From NCBI GenBank assembly GCA_000310025.1, contig FN649743.1:1642780-1673687 (forward strand): a stretch of DNA of 30,908 nucleotides, written 5' to 3'. This DNA comes from Ectocarpus siliculosus. Taxonomy: Eukaryota; Sar; Phaeophyceae; Ectocarpales; Ectocarpaceae. The position numbers were made by a program, and so were the translations under genes. Below the pieces are notes generated by a model. The model searched no databases. It was not told where the DNA came from and saw nothing but the letters and a program-made list of their open reading frames with translations. Shown here in pieces: positions 9,992-21,300 of this stretch (positions are counted from its first letter, which is position 1; every line of letters begins with the position of its first letter).

Positions 9992-12655
9992 TACTGGAGC
10001 TGTGGTGCGGCACTACAGTCATGGTGAATTCGAAAAGCACGGCGTCGAGTCGACGTGAGCAGTTTGGATGGGACAGGATGAGACGCTGATGATTAAGGCA
10101 AAAAGGTGTGCTTTGTCCGATATTCATTGAAAGTGCGGAAATTGTTGTTTCATTTCCATGTAGCTGAATTATCGTTCGCAGCCGACAATGGCACAAAGTC
10201 TACGTAACACAGGAGCCTTTTCTGCAAATCACACAGGGACCTTGGAGCGAGTGCGCCAGTGATTCGTACTGCTGGGAGTTGCGATTTCACGTTCAGTGGT
10301 GTGGTAAAGTCTACATTTACAGCGGTCAGCTGGCGCAAAAGACAGCCTGGTGGATTTCGAGTACCGTACGCACGCATACAATGGAGGTGGCACCTTCGAC
10401 AGAGATCAGGGGCGTAGCGGTTGGTTATCATCGTGTGGTGGTCGTTGACCCCCCTACTTACAGTACATAGTACTCAGTCCCTCCGCCAACAAAAAAAATT
10501 GAAAAGCGCATTGTCAGTCGTTGGCCGAGGGGTTGCAGTCCCTCCAAAGAAATCGGAGAGTGCCTACGTCCTTGCGAGACAAAGGGTGATTTGACTTCAG
10601 AATGCAAGTGTCCCCAAAACACATGGGGAAACTTTTCATATAGTGAATCTGCAATTGCTTCCAGTGCCAAGCTTGCTTGTGTGTACCGTTATACCACCAA
10701 GGGGACACGCGGTTCGGGACATTGTGTACAGCAAGTCAGAGGTCGAGAAGAGGCAAACTACAGCATATCGCACAGGGTACCACCTCACTCAAGCATGATA
10801 GACCAAGGGTTCTCACGTACGTTTCACACAGCGGAGCCTAGGGCGACTAGATACGGTGCGGCATACACACTTTTTTGTGCTGTGTCCCCAAAGTGTCCCC
10901 ATTTGGGCATCCAGTCTGTAAGAGAGTTACTGTGAGTGGAAGTGTCCTTTGCCACTGCTTCTTTGTGGAGTATATATTGTGAATGTCAAGAGCATCGTTC
11001 CCAGGTCTGGAGCATAGGAATATATGCTGGTTTCGACCGTGTTCGAAGTGGGGGGTTCAGTGAATCAATGAATACGGCGATATAGGCTACCGCTATTCTA
11101 CGATCCAGGGGATATGCAAGATAAGACACGAATTGGCCTTGGGCGCGGCAATGAGCACTGTTATGTCACCTTCTGGCAACCCAAATACAGCTCTTGAAGC
11201 TTGCACGAATACTGGAAAGGTCTGTAACCCGTCCATTCATTGCTACAGGTGATCACGGCTGTGTACAGTGTAGATGAGTTGTGAACTAGTCTTTCAGCGA
11301 GAGGTACAACACTCAATCACCGCTTTCATTCACGCACCGTCGGTTGTTGACGTGCGTAGGCTTTGGTACGTGAGCACTCCCCAACTCCTCTTCCTGCTGC
11401 CTCGGCTTGGGAATTTGGCGGTGTGGATGGTGTTCAGTTCATCCGCCAGTCGCAGTTTTGAAGTTTGATTTGTGCGCATCTGCCTCTCCGCAACATGCAC
11501 TGACACGTGGGGGACCCACCATCTACAGTAGTCTACACTCTTCGGACCCCCTCACGTCTCGCGAGCACTCGCCGCCCAGAATGAGAGAGAGAGGGGGGGG
11601 AGAGCACCCGACCTACACTCGTTGCTGAATGCCCTCTTGTTGCAGTCGTTTATTGGAAATGTATGGTCGCGGTGCGTTCCCCACAACACCCACCTTGGCC
11701 GTGCGTTGTAGAATTAATGAACTTGATTGACAAGGCCGCCAGCGATGGTTTTCACAGAGAACCTTTCTTCCCGTCCAAAGGGGTTTCTTCGCTATTCGGT
11801 CGCTGCCGCTGATGTAGGTGTGTAATGATGTGTCATGGGTGCGTAAATTATGTGTCATCTAGGTGGGTATCATGCCACTCGAACGTGACTCCATCCAATC
11901 CCAGTAGGGCCCGTATCCGCCATTCATTGCAGGCAAAACCAGGGAAAAAACGAGTCAGCATCGGCACAGAGAAGAAGTTTTATCCTGCAAACAAAGCTGG
12001 CAGAGCAGGAAAGCGCCGAGCGGAGTGGGGCCGAGGAACCACGCGACATGTGGAGCGAGTCACAAACCTCTGTGCCTCAAGATTGGCAACATTGCGGTAT
12101 TTGCAGCGGCGTGGCAGTAGTATGTAATCGAGCTGTGTCTGCGTCTGAACGGGCGAACGGAAAATAGCTTGCGTTAGTTTTTTAGAGAACGAAGATTAAA
12201 ATGTGGGATCGTCGTTGTATGGCGGAGTTCGTCAAGATTACACATCGACAGCCCTCATACTGGAGTGGCTCTAGTGAGTAGGGGCGAGGCCAAACGACAG
12301 ACAATAGTTCGCGAGACTCGTCTTCTCCAAAATACGTGGCAGTCCACAAAGAGATTCTCAAGCAACGAGATTCGCACGCCTGGCATTCTCCGGTTGCCGC
12401 GGTGGAGAGCACCGGGTAAATACGTAGCTCTCGTGAGAGGAACGAACTTATTGCAGCCAAGACGTCATTCAGACGAGGAGCACACCAGAGCCCACGATGC
12501 CTGTCCCACGCGCCGTAAAACTTTGCTTTCTTCCACAAAAAAATATCACTCCTGGAATGAATGCCGTCGATCGTTGACATCTGGCCCCGTTTCTTACGCT
12601 TTCGGAAGACCAACTCAGTTTTCGATGACGTAACCAATTCAAACGACAAGCTCAT
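9992..12655. other. Gene-poor stretch with short unassigned open frames
   Basis: Minus-strand open stretches around 10670-10458 (SLYEKFPHVFWGHLHSEVK), 10431-10150 and 12655-12182 look weakly coding, but they cannot be joined into a model or assigned to a family. Words of the type GTGTCCCC recur at 10607, 10884 and 10896. Nothing firm can be annotated. Confidence 0.4.
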
Positions 12656-13671
12656 TTCATGAAGTCTCTTGGCGCCAAAACCCGAGACCTCCAGGAGAAC
12701 AAGGAAAACTGAAATGTGTGCTCATGAGTCCTACAGATGACACGGATAATAGAGCGGTAGGACGATCCTCGTCCGTTGAGGTTTCTCCTCCGAATTCAAC
12801 AACAACAGCGACCGCCGACGTTTAGCGACCGCCGACGTCAGCGATACATTCTGGTTAACCTCCCGGCCTCGGCCACAGATCATCAAACCCAGTGAGCGAC
12901 GGTATTCAACCACATTGTCCCGCTTCCGGCCACGGGTAAAACAAGAGGCAAGCAGGATTTCGCACGCCTAGAAATGCCTTGGCGGTAAAAGGACGGCATG
13001 CCCTCATCAAAGATGCGGGTAGCCAACATCCCATGAGAGGACACGTTCCGCAAGACAAAAAGCGGAATGAGAGAGCGACGCTTCAGTTTCCTGAGTGTTC
13101 GACGCGCTCCATTCAAAAAAATAAAAAAAAGAAAATATGTTGTCCTTCCACCACCGGCACACAAAAAATTGCCATCATCAGCAACGACTTTCCTAAACAA
13201 CTGCTTCGGCGTAGCCGCAGATGTAAGCTTCAGCACGAGCGATACCTTGAAAGATACATCACTTTCCATCACAAACAGGCAAAGATCTGGGCACCTGAGG
13301 GTCAGAAATCAATCACGACGACACATCGATGTTGATGGGCGTTGGGGCTGTTTCCTACACGCGCTTTGTGCGCAACGTTCAATGTTTCAACAAACACTGT
13401 TTCGAAGTACTTCGCCGACAACCAACTTCTCTACCCTCACTTCCTTCGAAGAAATATACACATGTTGCCTCTTCCGCCCCCTGCGGGGACGTACAAAGGC
13501 TCGCCCTGATTGGCTTCTCCGACAGCAGCACCGCACCAAGTCAAGACGCGATTCCTGAAAAGAAATCATGCTTTCTACCCCCTCCCTACGATGGCCCTCG
13601 AGCAGTGCCATTAATAACACATCCTTTGTCATTTGCTGCGTGGTTCGTGACACCCCTATGGCAGCTCTTGT
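12656..13671 (-). other. Region downstream of the H-protein stop; likely includes its 3' UTR
   Basis: About 1 kb of minus-strand sequence follows the H-protein stop codon. Overlapping open frames on both strands (12883-13272 minus, 13067-13558 plus) have no recognisable product. A 17-bp tandem repeat with GCGACCGCCGACGT occurs twice near 12808-12840. The 3' UTR end cannot be placed from sequence alone. Confidence 0.4.
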
Positions 13672-16600
13672 CTACGCCGAGTCCTCGCAGTGAGTTTCGT
13701 AGGCCGCGGGGTCCATAAGCGTGTCGGGGGCGGGCTCCGTCATTTTGATCTTGATGAACCAGCCCTTGCCCATGGGGTCTTCGTTTAGGATGCCAGGACT
13801 CTCCGTCAACGCCTGGTAACGACACAGCAGTGACAATGAATTCGCCACACACAAACAATGGCGTCGGAAATACGGCAACCAATGGAAACAGAGGTTATAC
13901 CACTCCTGATGCGACAAAACGCAAAAAAACACGTCACCAACGCTCTGTGTACGAAGGCATACACAAGCAATAGTGGGAAAAACGGCAACCACACGGAGAC
14001 AGACCACTCCTGATGCAACAAAGTCACCAACACATGGTGTATGAGGTACGTGTCGACGTTTCATGGAGCAGAGAAAACTGCCAGCGCCGTCGCCGACGAG
14101 GAACAATCAACACATCCACGTCATTTTCGTGTGTATGTTATCTCATACGGTGCTCGGCTGTGACCACGTCAACTCAGTTCTGCGCCTGGGGTAGTGAGGA
14201 GGAGGCTGCAATGAGATCAACTCTCAGCTTCATTGCAAGACATCACCAGCAGCACCAGCGGCAGCGCACTAGTACCAGAGACAAACTAAACCTCCGTCAA
14301 TACCCACAGTGATCAACTCTCCATAAAAAAAAACTTGTACAACACAATTTGACAAGCTAGTTGACCTCGACCAACAACCTTTCGTCTCTGCTTCCGCCTC
14401 TGCTTCCGTGCGCAGCTACTCCGAGGTGCAAGTAGACACGACTTCGTTGGAGATTTGCTGCAAAACATCCTACGCAAACCGATCCCCGTGGATGTAGATA
14501 ATGCCCTAGGGGGTGTGCTCCGTCCCCTTTTCTGTGTCTCCTCATGACAAGCACTATTAGCCCTCCAAACCCCGCCAAACTGGGAGGAAGGTAGGAAAGC
14601 TCCAAACACGGGTATCAATGTTTCAGAGAGCTAAATTACAAACTATATGGCAGTTGGGCGTAGCGACAGAGGAGATGCAAACCAGTTCGAGGGTCGGCCA
14701 AGCAACGGCGGCGTGTGTGTGTGTGTGTGTGTGTGTGCAAGGGGTCACCGGGCAACAACGACCGGTGACAACAAGAACGAGCCAGGTGGAGTTCCGAGGC
14801 ACAACGTGGGGAGTCCTTACAGAGGATAGCACACCATGACGACAAAAACTGAGCACATAGGAAAAAATCGGCAATCGAAACAGAACAATATCCACACAAA
14901 ACACGCGTCACAAAAAACTTCCCACCATGCTTGAAGTTGCTTGAGTTAGGTTTTGGCCCGGGTTGTCCTTGATAATAACACGCACGAAGCCCCTGGAAGG
15001 CGCTGCGCTTACCTCGTTAACCTCCAGCACCTCCCCACTGGCCGGAGAGTACACATCGCTGGCAGCCTTCACCGACTCCACCGACCCGAACGAATCCCTA
15101 TCATACACAAATATCAAAACCGAAATAGCACACGATACTTGCGATTATTATAGGTTAATGGAAAGGCACTCGAAACATCGACTAACACGAGCGGATGGGG
15201 CCGTGCGGGGCAACAAAAGGTACCGGGGATCCTCCAAAAGGAAGCGCATCTACAGTGGACGTCTCGTGCAGCAAGGAGATAAAAAAAAAAAAACGGGGGT
15301 CACCAACCAGCTCTCGCCACTGAAATCAGCTGCGAACACCTCGCACGTGACGTGCGTGTTCTGAATTCCGCAATCGGACCATGATTTTCCCTCGCGCAAG
15401 ATCGCACGCCGTGTTTCCTCCTCACGTGCGTAGTCTCGTGGAACGGAACAACATCTGCTTTCAGACCCCGCAAAGAACGTGCCTACTATACTTAATGATG
15501 CGTTATCATACTACTATACCACGAGTGGAGTGGAACGTCACTGCCTACCTTCCTCAAACAACACGAGAGCAACAACAAATCCTCAACAACAACAACAAAT
15601 CCTCTTACCCGGCCTCGAGCTCGTCGCCCACTTCGGGGAGATCTACGAAAACCACGTCTCCCAGAGCCTTGGCGGCGAAGGCCGTGATGCCCACCTTCGC
15701 GGTGTCCCCCTCCTGTTCACAAAACACGCAACCACGGGGACAGGGGGAAGGGCGCAAGAGTCGCGGGGGACGCGCGGATAGGAAAGGAACGCAGGGAGGG
15801 GTCCGTCAACAGGCGTTCAACGTCTAAAATGTACAAGTATGTGTGGATCTAATATTGTTGGCGCAGGTGGTACGTCTTTCGTCCGACTCTCAACGGAGCG
15901 TGAACACCGACAAGAGAGCGCCGTTCTGCTGCGTCGCGCTTGTCGCTCTCGACCAAGCATTTTCTGACCATGCCGCACACCCCGTGTCTCCGGGCGGCGT
16001 TGGTCAAGATCGCCCGTGGACACCCACCCAAATGCATGCCCCTGAGCGCCCGGTGCGAGACCACGGGTCGGTACATGCGACGGCAGTCTCCCGTCTCTCT
16101 GCAAGCCCAACATTTCACTTACCTCAAAACGTTAATGGCCAATGGGGTTTATTTCAGCTCTGATACATGAGCTCGGTCGAGCGCAGCATGAAAAGCATGT
16201 CAATTTCTTCATTCGATTTGTCGTCAAGAGCGAGGAAGTATCAAGTCATTCTTGTCGACGACAAGGCACCAGACACTCTTGCGCAAAAACACTGCCCCCA
16301 TACATCTAAATAGGCGGGGGCAGAAAGGACCACACGGCAGCCCGGCGTGCGTTGAACGACGAGCAGGTCCTTAATTTGCAGGCATTCGAGGGCGCTCCGT
16401 CCTTGCAAAGCTGCTATCTGCGCCTCCGTACCATAGGCACCTCCGCACTTTTCGCGACCGGCGTCATACAGTTACTGTACCAGAATGCGGTGAGAGTCAA
16501 GCACTCCGAAGCGTGGGTCATGCAAAAAAAAACACCCAACGCGCGTGTAAAATTAGTTCGACCGCTAGAACAGATTGTACGGGAACGGGTTTGTCCCCTC

Positions 16601-18095
16601 GGCATCACCTATGAAATGGGGATCGGGGTTAAGGGTATGTAGGCGGAGCAGTGAGCAGTCGTTATCGGGGACTGCAGTGTAGAAGCCCGCATGGACGTTG
16701 TGGGATGGAAAACGCGAGGGATGGCGCAGGGAAATGTATGGCCGACGATAACAGAGGGGGATACCTCTGCCAAGTGCCAGCGGATCCAGGGCCATCAAGA
16801 ACAGCAGCGGTTGTACATGGAGACGGTCGATCTCCCGTTGCGAGAATTCGCTAATTCGAGGTTCCTACAACGTAACGTATTCAGTTGCTACTGCTGCTGT
16901 GGCTACTCTGTATGGATGGGTGGAAATGCATGGGGATAAAATTCAGACAACGACAGGGAATGAAATATCGCTAAAAAAGCATGGGTGGATCCTGTGCCGT
17001 AGCCGGAGGCCTCTTTTGATCCCAAACATTACATCGTCGAAACTATTCCGCAGTATATACTGCGATGTATTAGAGGGAAACATTCCCAAGATGGGGTCAG
17101 GGCTTGCCGCCAAACAGCGGGAACGGCAAGGTGTCCTTTAAACTGTAACAACTCTCCGTGCTGTCGATAACATCAAGTAAAGCAAGAAGCAACAACACCA
17201 CGTGTGAGGTAGGACCCACTCAAGGACAACCTAACGCTCTCGAGTCCTATCTGAGAGCTGCCGGCACAGCACACTGCGAGGCACGACTACAAAACACACT
17301 CCAATTATCCCAGTTGTGAGATCGCCCGCGTTTCATAGTGGTTTTAACCTGCACTTAAAAACCGCGTTCGTCATCTAAAACTTTTTCTACAGGAGAGATC
17401 CTCGCCCAAAGAAAGGGCCGGACCTCTTGTTGAGCATGGATTGGATTTTTAAAAACCGTGCCTGTCCTGAGCCCTACACGCAAGTCCCAGAGGTGAAGGG
17501 CAGCAAACGCAACACACGATCCATCCCCACAACAAGCAATGTCGTCGTCGCGCCTCATGGCAGGCGGCGGGAAGGAGAGAGAGAGACAAAAAGGACCCAG
17601 AGACAGCAGCATCAACCCAAAAGAAAATCAAGACAATGCCGTGCTTCCGGAACAAAACCACTCGCGCGCTCCAACAAGCGATACGTTCTTCTCCTTAAGA
17701 TGTTGTCAAGCAAGCGACGCCGCTACTGGAGTGCATACGTGTGCTGCCTGCGAGATCACAGGAGCACTCGAACAGACAGCAAGGAGAGCGAACGTGCCCC
17801 AGCTTGCTTTTTATGAGTACAACATCTAAAAGCCGGCGTGGATCATATGCGCGGCGGCGGAGCAAGGAGAGAGAATCAAAAGCGCCTCTGGCGCAACAAC
17901 ACCACCCCTTACCACTGTGAGGTACTCGTGCGACTCCGCGTAGACCGTCGACATGCAACGCTTGTTCCCCGCGCCCGCCGCGAGCCACCCCGTTCTTGCC
18001 AGAGACGGAGAAGGCCCCGTGAACGCGCGCATGGTCCGCACGGCGGCTCCCGACCTCAACGCGCCACTAAACCTAGCCACCGCCACAGACGCCAT
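13672..18095 (-). CDS. GCSH: Glycine cleavage system H protein, mitochondrial (4 exons)
   Basis: This is the lipoyl carrier of the mitochondrial glycine cleavage complex; it shuttles the aminomethyl group from P to T protein and is reoxidised by L protein. Exons on the minus strand are 18095-17913, 15712-15609, 15097-15013 and 13812-13672. All introns are GT-AG (2200, 511 and 1200 nt) and all junctions keep frame, giving 170 residues, normal for the family. The start is the first ATG after an in-frame stop at 18224-18222. Residues 1 to about 47 are Arg/Ala/Ser-rich, as expected for a mitochondrial transit peptide. The mature part runs from [13 protein letters not shown] through [20 protein letters not shown] to the lipoylation motif ESVKAASD, where Lys106 is the predicted lipoyl site. 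The C-terminus has [13 protein letters not shown]. Intron 3 holds a tandem duplication and a GT microsatellite. The gene is head to head with the T-protein gene. Identity is very secure; exon edges are inferred by eye. Confidence 0.95.
13849..14046. repeat. Imperfect tandem duplication of about 100 bp in GCSH intron 3
   Basis: Units at about 13849-13957 and 13958-14046 share CAA-CAAT(A/G), ACGGCAACCA, CCACTCCTGATGC, ACAAA and GTCACCAAC in the same order, with small deletions in the second unit. It lies directly upstream of exon 4's acceptor in transcript terms. Confidence 0.7.
14713..14737 (+). repeat. (GT)n microsatellite in GCSH intron 3
   Basis: Perfect GT/TG dinucleotide run of about 12 units. 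It reads as CA repeats in the transcript of the minus-strand gene. Confidence 0.9.
15713..17912 (-). other. Intron 1 of GCSH (2.2 kb), no gene recognised inside
   Basis: This is the largest intron in the window. It has a clear donor (GTG then GTAAGG) and acceptor (TTGTGAACAG). Open frames inside it on either strand (for example 16352-16642 plus) have no recognisable product. A perfect 16-bp palindrome, CGCAGTATATACTGCG, is at 17049-17064. Confidence 0.7.
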
Positions 18096-18371
18096 GCTTT
18101 TAGAGAGGATGTGTGGGAAGAAGCTCTGGTAGTAGTAGTAGGGAGAGAGAGCGAGAGAGAGCTGCAGTAGATGGTGAAGCTCGGCGGGTGTGCAAGATGT
18201 TGAATGATGTTTGCATGTTTGTCAGGGGGCCTGCGGCGGGATAAACACGCGTGTTTTTTTTTTTTTTTGGCGTGTCCTCCTCGATCGATGCAGCACCCAG
18301 CAGCGGTAGCAGTATCCCAGTATCCCTTTCCCTTCTCCCCCCGCAACTGGAATAAGCAGCTCGCATAGAAC
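18096..18371. promoter_or_regulatory. Divergent (bidirectional) promoter between GCSH and GCST
   Basis: Only 276 bp separate the H start codon (18095, minus) from the T start codon (18372, plus), so both 5' UTRs and core promoters must fit here. Near the centre is a perfect 14-bp palindrome, AAACACGCGTGTTT (18243-18256), followed by a run of T to about 18268. Other features are a GTA repeat and a GA-rich tract (18130-18160) and a pyrimidine-rich stretch (18320-18345) just before the T gene. No clear TATA box is seen. Joint control of both genes is inferred from the geometry. Confidence 0.7.
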
Positions 18372-21300
18372 ATGATCCAAGCAACCAGCACGACGCTGCG
18401 CCGTTGCGCGGCGCGAGCCTGCAACGGCGGCAGCGGCAGCCAGGCGCTCAAGCAGCACGCCCAGCGAGCAACGTTCGCGTCCGGCCCTCTCGAAAAGACG
18501 GCATACCACCAGATGCACGTCGACATGAAGGGCAAGATGGTGCCCTTCGCGGGCTACGAGCTCCCCGTCCTCTACGAGGGCGAGGGAGGAGGGGTTATGA
18601 ACGAGACTCTGCACTGCCGCGCGCCGGGGAAGGCCAGCGTGTTCGACGTGAGCCACATGGGGCAGATAAGGTGGACCGGCAAGGATGCGGCGGATTTCAT
18701 CGAGAGGTGCGTTGTGGGGGACATCAAGGGGCTCAAGGCCGGGGAGGGGCGGCTGACGCTCATCACCAACGCCAACGGCGGAATCGTAGACGACACCGTG
18801 GTGAGTGCTTTGTCTAGCACGGGAGGAAGACGCAGGCAGGGTAGAGCAGAGGTCAGGATACCCGCGTGAAAACATGCCGCTGGATATCTCGCTGATCTAT
18901 CTTGCAGTGTTTCCGCCGCCGGAGACAGCAGGCACTCACACACGTACGCGCGCACGAGACCCGTCACATGACACCAGCCTTGGCTACAGCGGCGCTTTCG
19001 CTGGACCTTTGTGCCTTGCTGGAAGCCAATAGAACGCAGAGGATCGAGCCCTTCCCCTGCATCCTTAGCGTCGATTGTCTGAAGTCAGGCGCGCTGAGTT
19101 CTGTTCGTGCTATTGTATGCATATCTACTACTGTACGCCGACTTTTCATGTCACGTCATCCGACATGATCAATACAGCTGCGCTGGACTGCTGTGATGTT
19201 CAGAACCATATTGAACAATTGTCTAGGGAGGCCTCAGCAGGGGGCACGAGGGGTGTTGTGCTGCACAATTTGGAAGGGCAAAGCAACATGCACGTCCCTC
19301 TGCGGGCAGTTTTTCGTGTCTCTTGTCTACTACTGTAAGGTTTTGTCAAGATATCATGGCGGGTTGTTTTCGGCTTTTAGGATGCCCGCGCTATCCACTT
19401 CTTTTAGTTGCCTGACACAAGGACACCTGGCGGCGAGCGTGTCGCATCTGTCAACCGTTGTTGTCTTGAACAACGTCACTGTGTGGGCGCTAGTAACGGG
19501 TGTGCTGGCGGTATGGAGTAGACCCGCCGCCGTAAAGATGGATGAAGTGGGGGGGCGACGTTCCCCCTCGGCCGTGCCACCGAAGAGCTGCGTTGGTGGT
19601 TTGCCCGATAGTCTGAACGCTTTTACGCTAGTAGACACGTAAGGATATAGCGGTTAAACTACATTTTTCACCCGTGTCACATACGCACAAATTTCTACAG
19701 ACCCGGGGGTTGTGTAGGCTTTCAAACTCTACGAAAGGCGAGCGCTTTTATATTGGTCCTTGTCGAGCACTTGGCCGGCCGGATTGAATACAAGTCATGG
19801 AAAGTCTCGTGCTGTGTCTTTGTTCTCGCGTCGAAGTTTGTGTTGTCATCGGGAGCTACATTCTAGGAGTAGCTGCGTGTCGATCAGCGTTGCTGTGGTC
19901 AAGAGAAGTAGCGGCCACCCTGTTTTGCTCCGTTTTCTCTGCATCACCCGGGCGTCAGGTCACAGCAGTAACGCTCGCCCCGCCGTTGTACACATCTGAA
20001 ACTTTGTGGTGCTGCCGTTCCTACGCTCTTATTCCTTTTGGAACTGCCGCGGGCGGTTTGAAAGCACCAGAAACCCACAATACATGCATCTCCTGGTCCG
20101 TCGAGTGCCTCTGCGTCTAACATCCCTGTGCCGGCCGATCGATCCGTCGGTTTGGTCCACGCTACGTCCGTAGGTCACGAACGCCGGGGACTATATCTAC
20201 ATGGTCGTGAACGGGGCGTGCAAGCACGGCGACATGGCGCACTTCAAGGAGCAGATGGCAGACTTCAAGGGCGACGTGCACATGGACTACATGGAGACGC
20301 AGCAGCTCCTGGCGCTGCAGGGGAAGGGCGCCCCCGCCGCCCTCCAGGTACGGGCCCGCGTCGTCATCGTATCTACCAGATGATGCCCGAGCTTTCCGTT
20401 TTTCTCTGTGCGGAGGCGGGTGTCGTTTGATGCCTCGATTGGAAGGCTTGGACCGATCGGACTGACAAGACCAGATTCGTTTTATCTCCGAAACAGATAT
20501 CCTTCGATTCGTAGATATCCGAAGCCACCATCGGCCAAACTGTTTTGTTGCGGCCGTTCGCCTCATGTGTCGCTTGATGGCGTCCAAGGCAGCCTGGCAC
20601 ACGTCGCGTTTTTTGTCGCCGTCGTCTCCAGGCGTCGATCGGCAACTCGATCGAACCTTTCGTGCCTCTCGTCTATAGGCACAATGACTCTCGCACCCCA
20701 CGTAGCCGGAATGAAACCATTAGATCATAGTCAGCGCCGAACCCACGACAGCATGTACCTTGTGGCGACTGATAAGAGAGATCCGTGTCTTCGACGTGAT
20801 GACCCACACAGTCCCTGATGCCCGACGGAGTGGACGTTACGAAGATGCTTTTCATGACGGGCGTCGACACGACCGTGGCCGGCATCGAGGGCTGCCGGGT
20901 GACTCGCTGCGGCTACACTGGCGAGGACGGCTACGAGGTACAAACCTACATTTCCGGGTTGTCCCCGCTTTTAGAAAGCCATTTTGTTTTCTGGAAAACA
21001 TGGCGCCCGGCAGAATGTACAAACAACAAGGGGGGTAGCCTATGCTGTTAAGGACGCTTCCTTTGAAGGACAACGGGGGTCGTTAATAGCGGGGATGACT
21101 CTACCACCCAAACGCGTCGATTTGGGTGTTGGGTTTTCAGCAATCTACAGGAGTTTGTACTTGGCCCGAGGGGCGCGAAAATGGGGTACACGTTTGAGGC
21201 GTTTGCTTCGGTGGGGTGGGGTATGTGTGCCGCGGACTTTTAGGCTCGAAAAATTCTCAGTCGCGGTGTCTTTCCGAAGTTCATGTTCAAGTCGCCGTTG

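Noticed and set aside
18222-18875. 217-codon minus-strand open frame over GCST exon 1 and the promoter
   Set aside because: It is an antisense shadow of the GC-rich T-protein exon and includes the T run of the promoter as poly-Lys. It has no recognisable motif.
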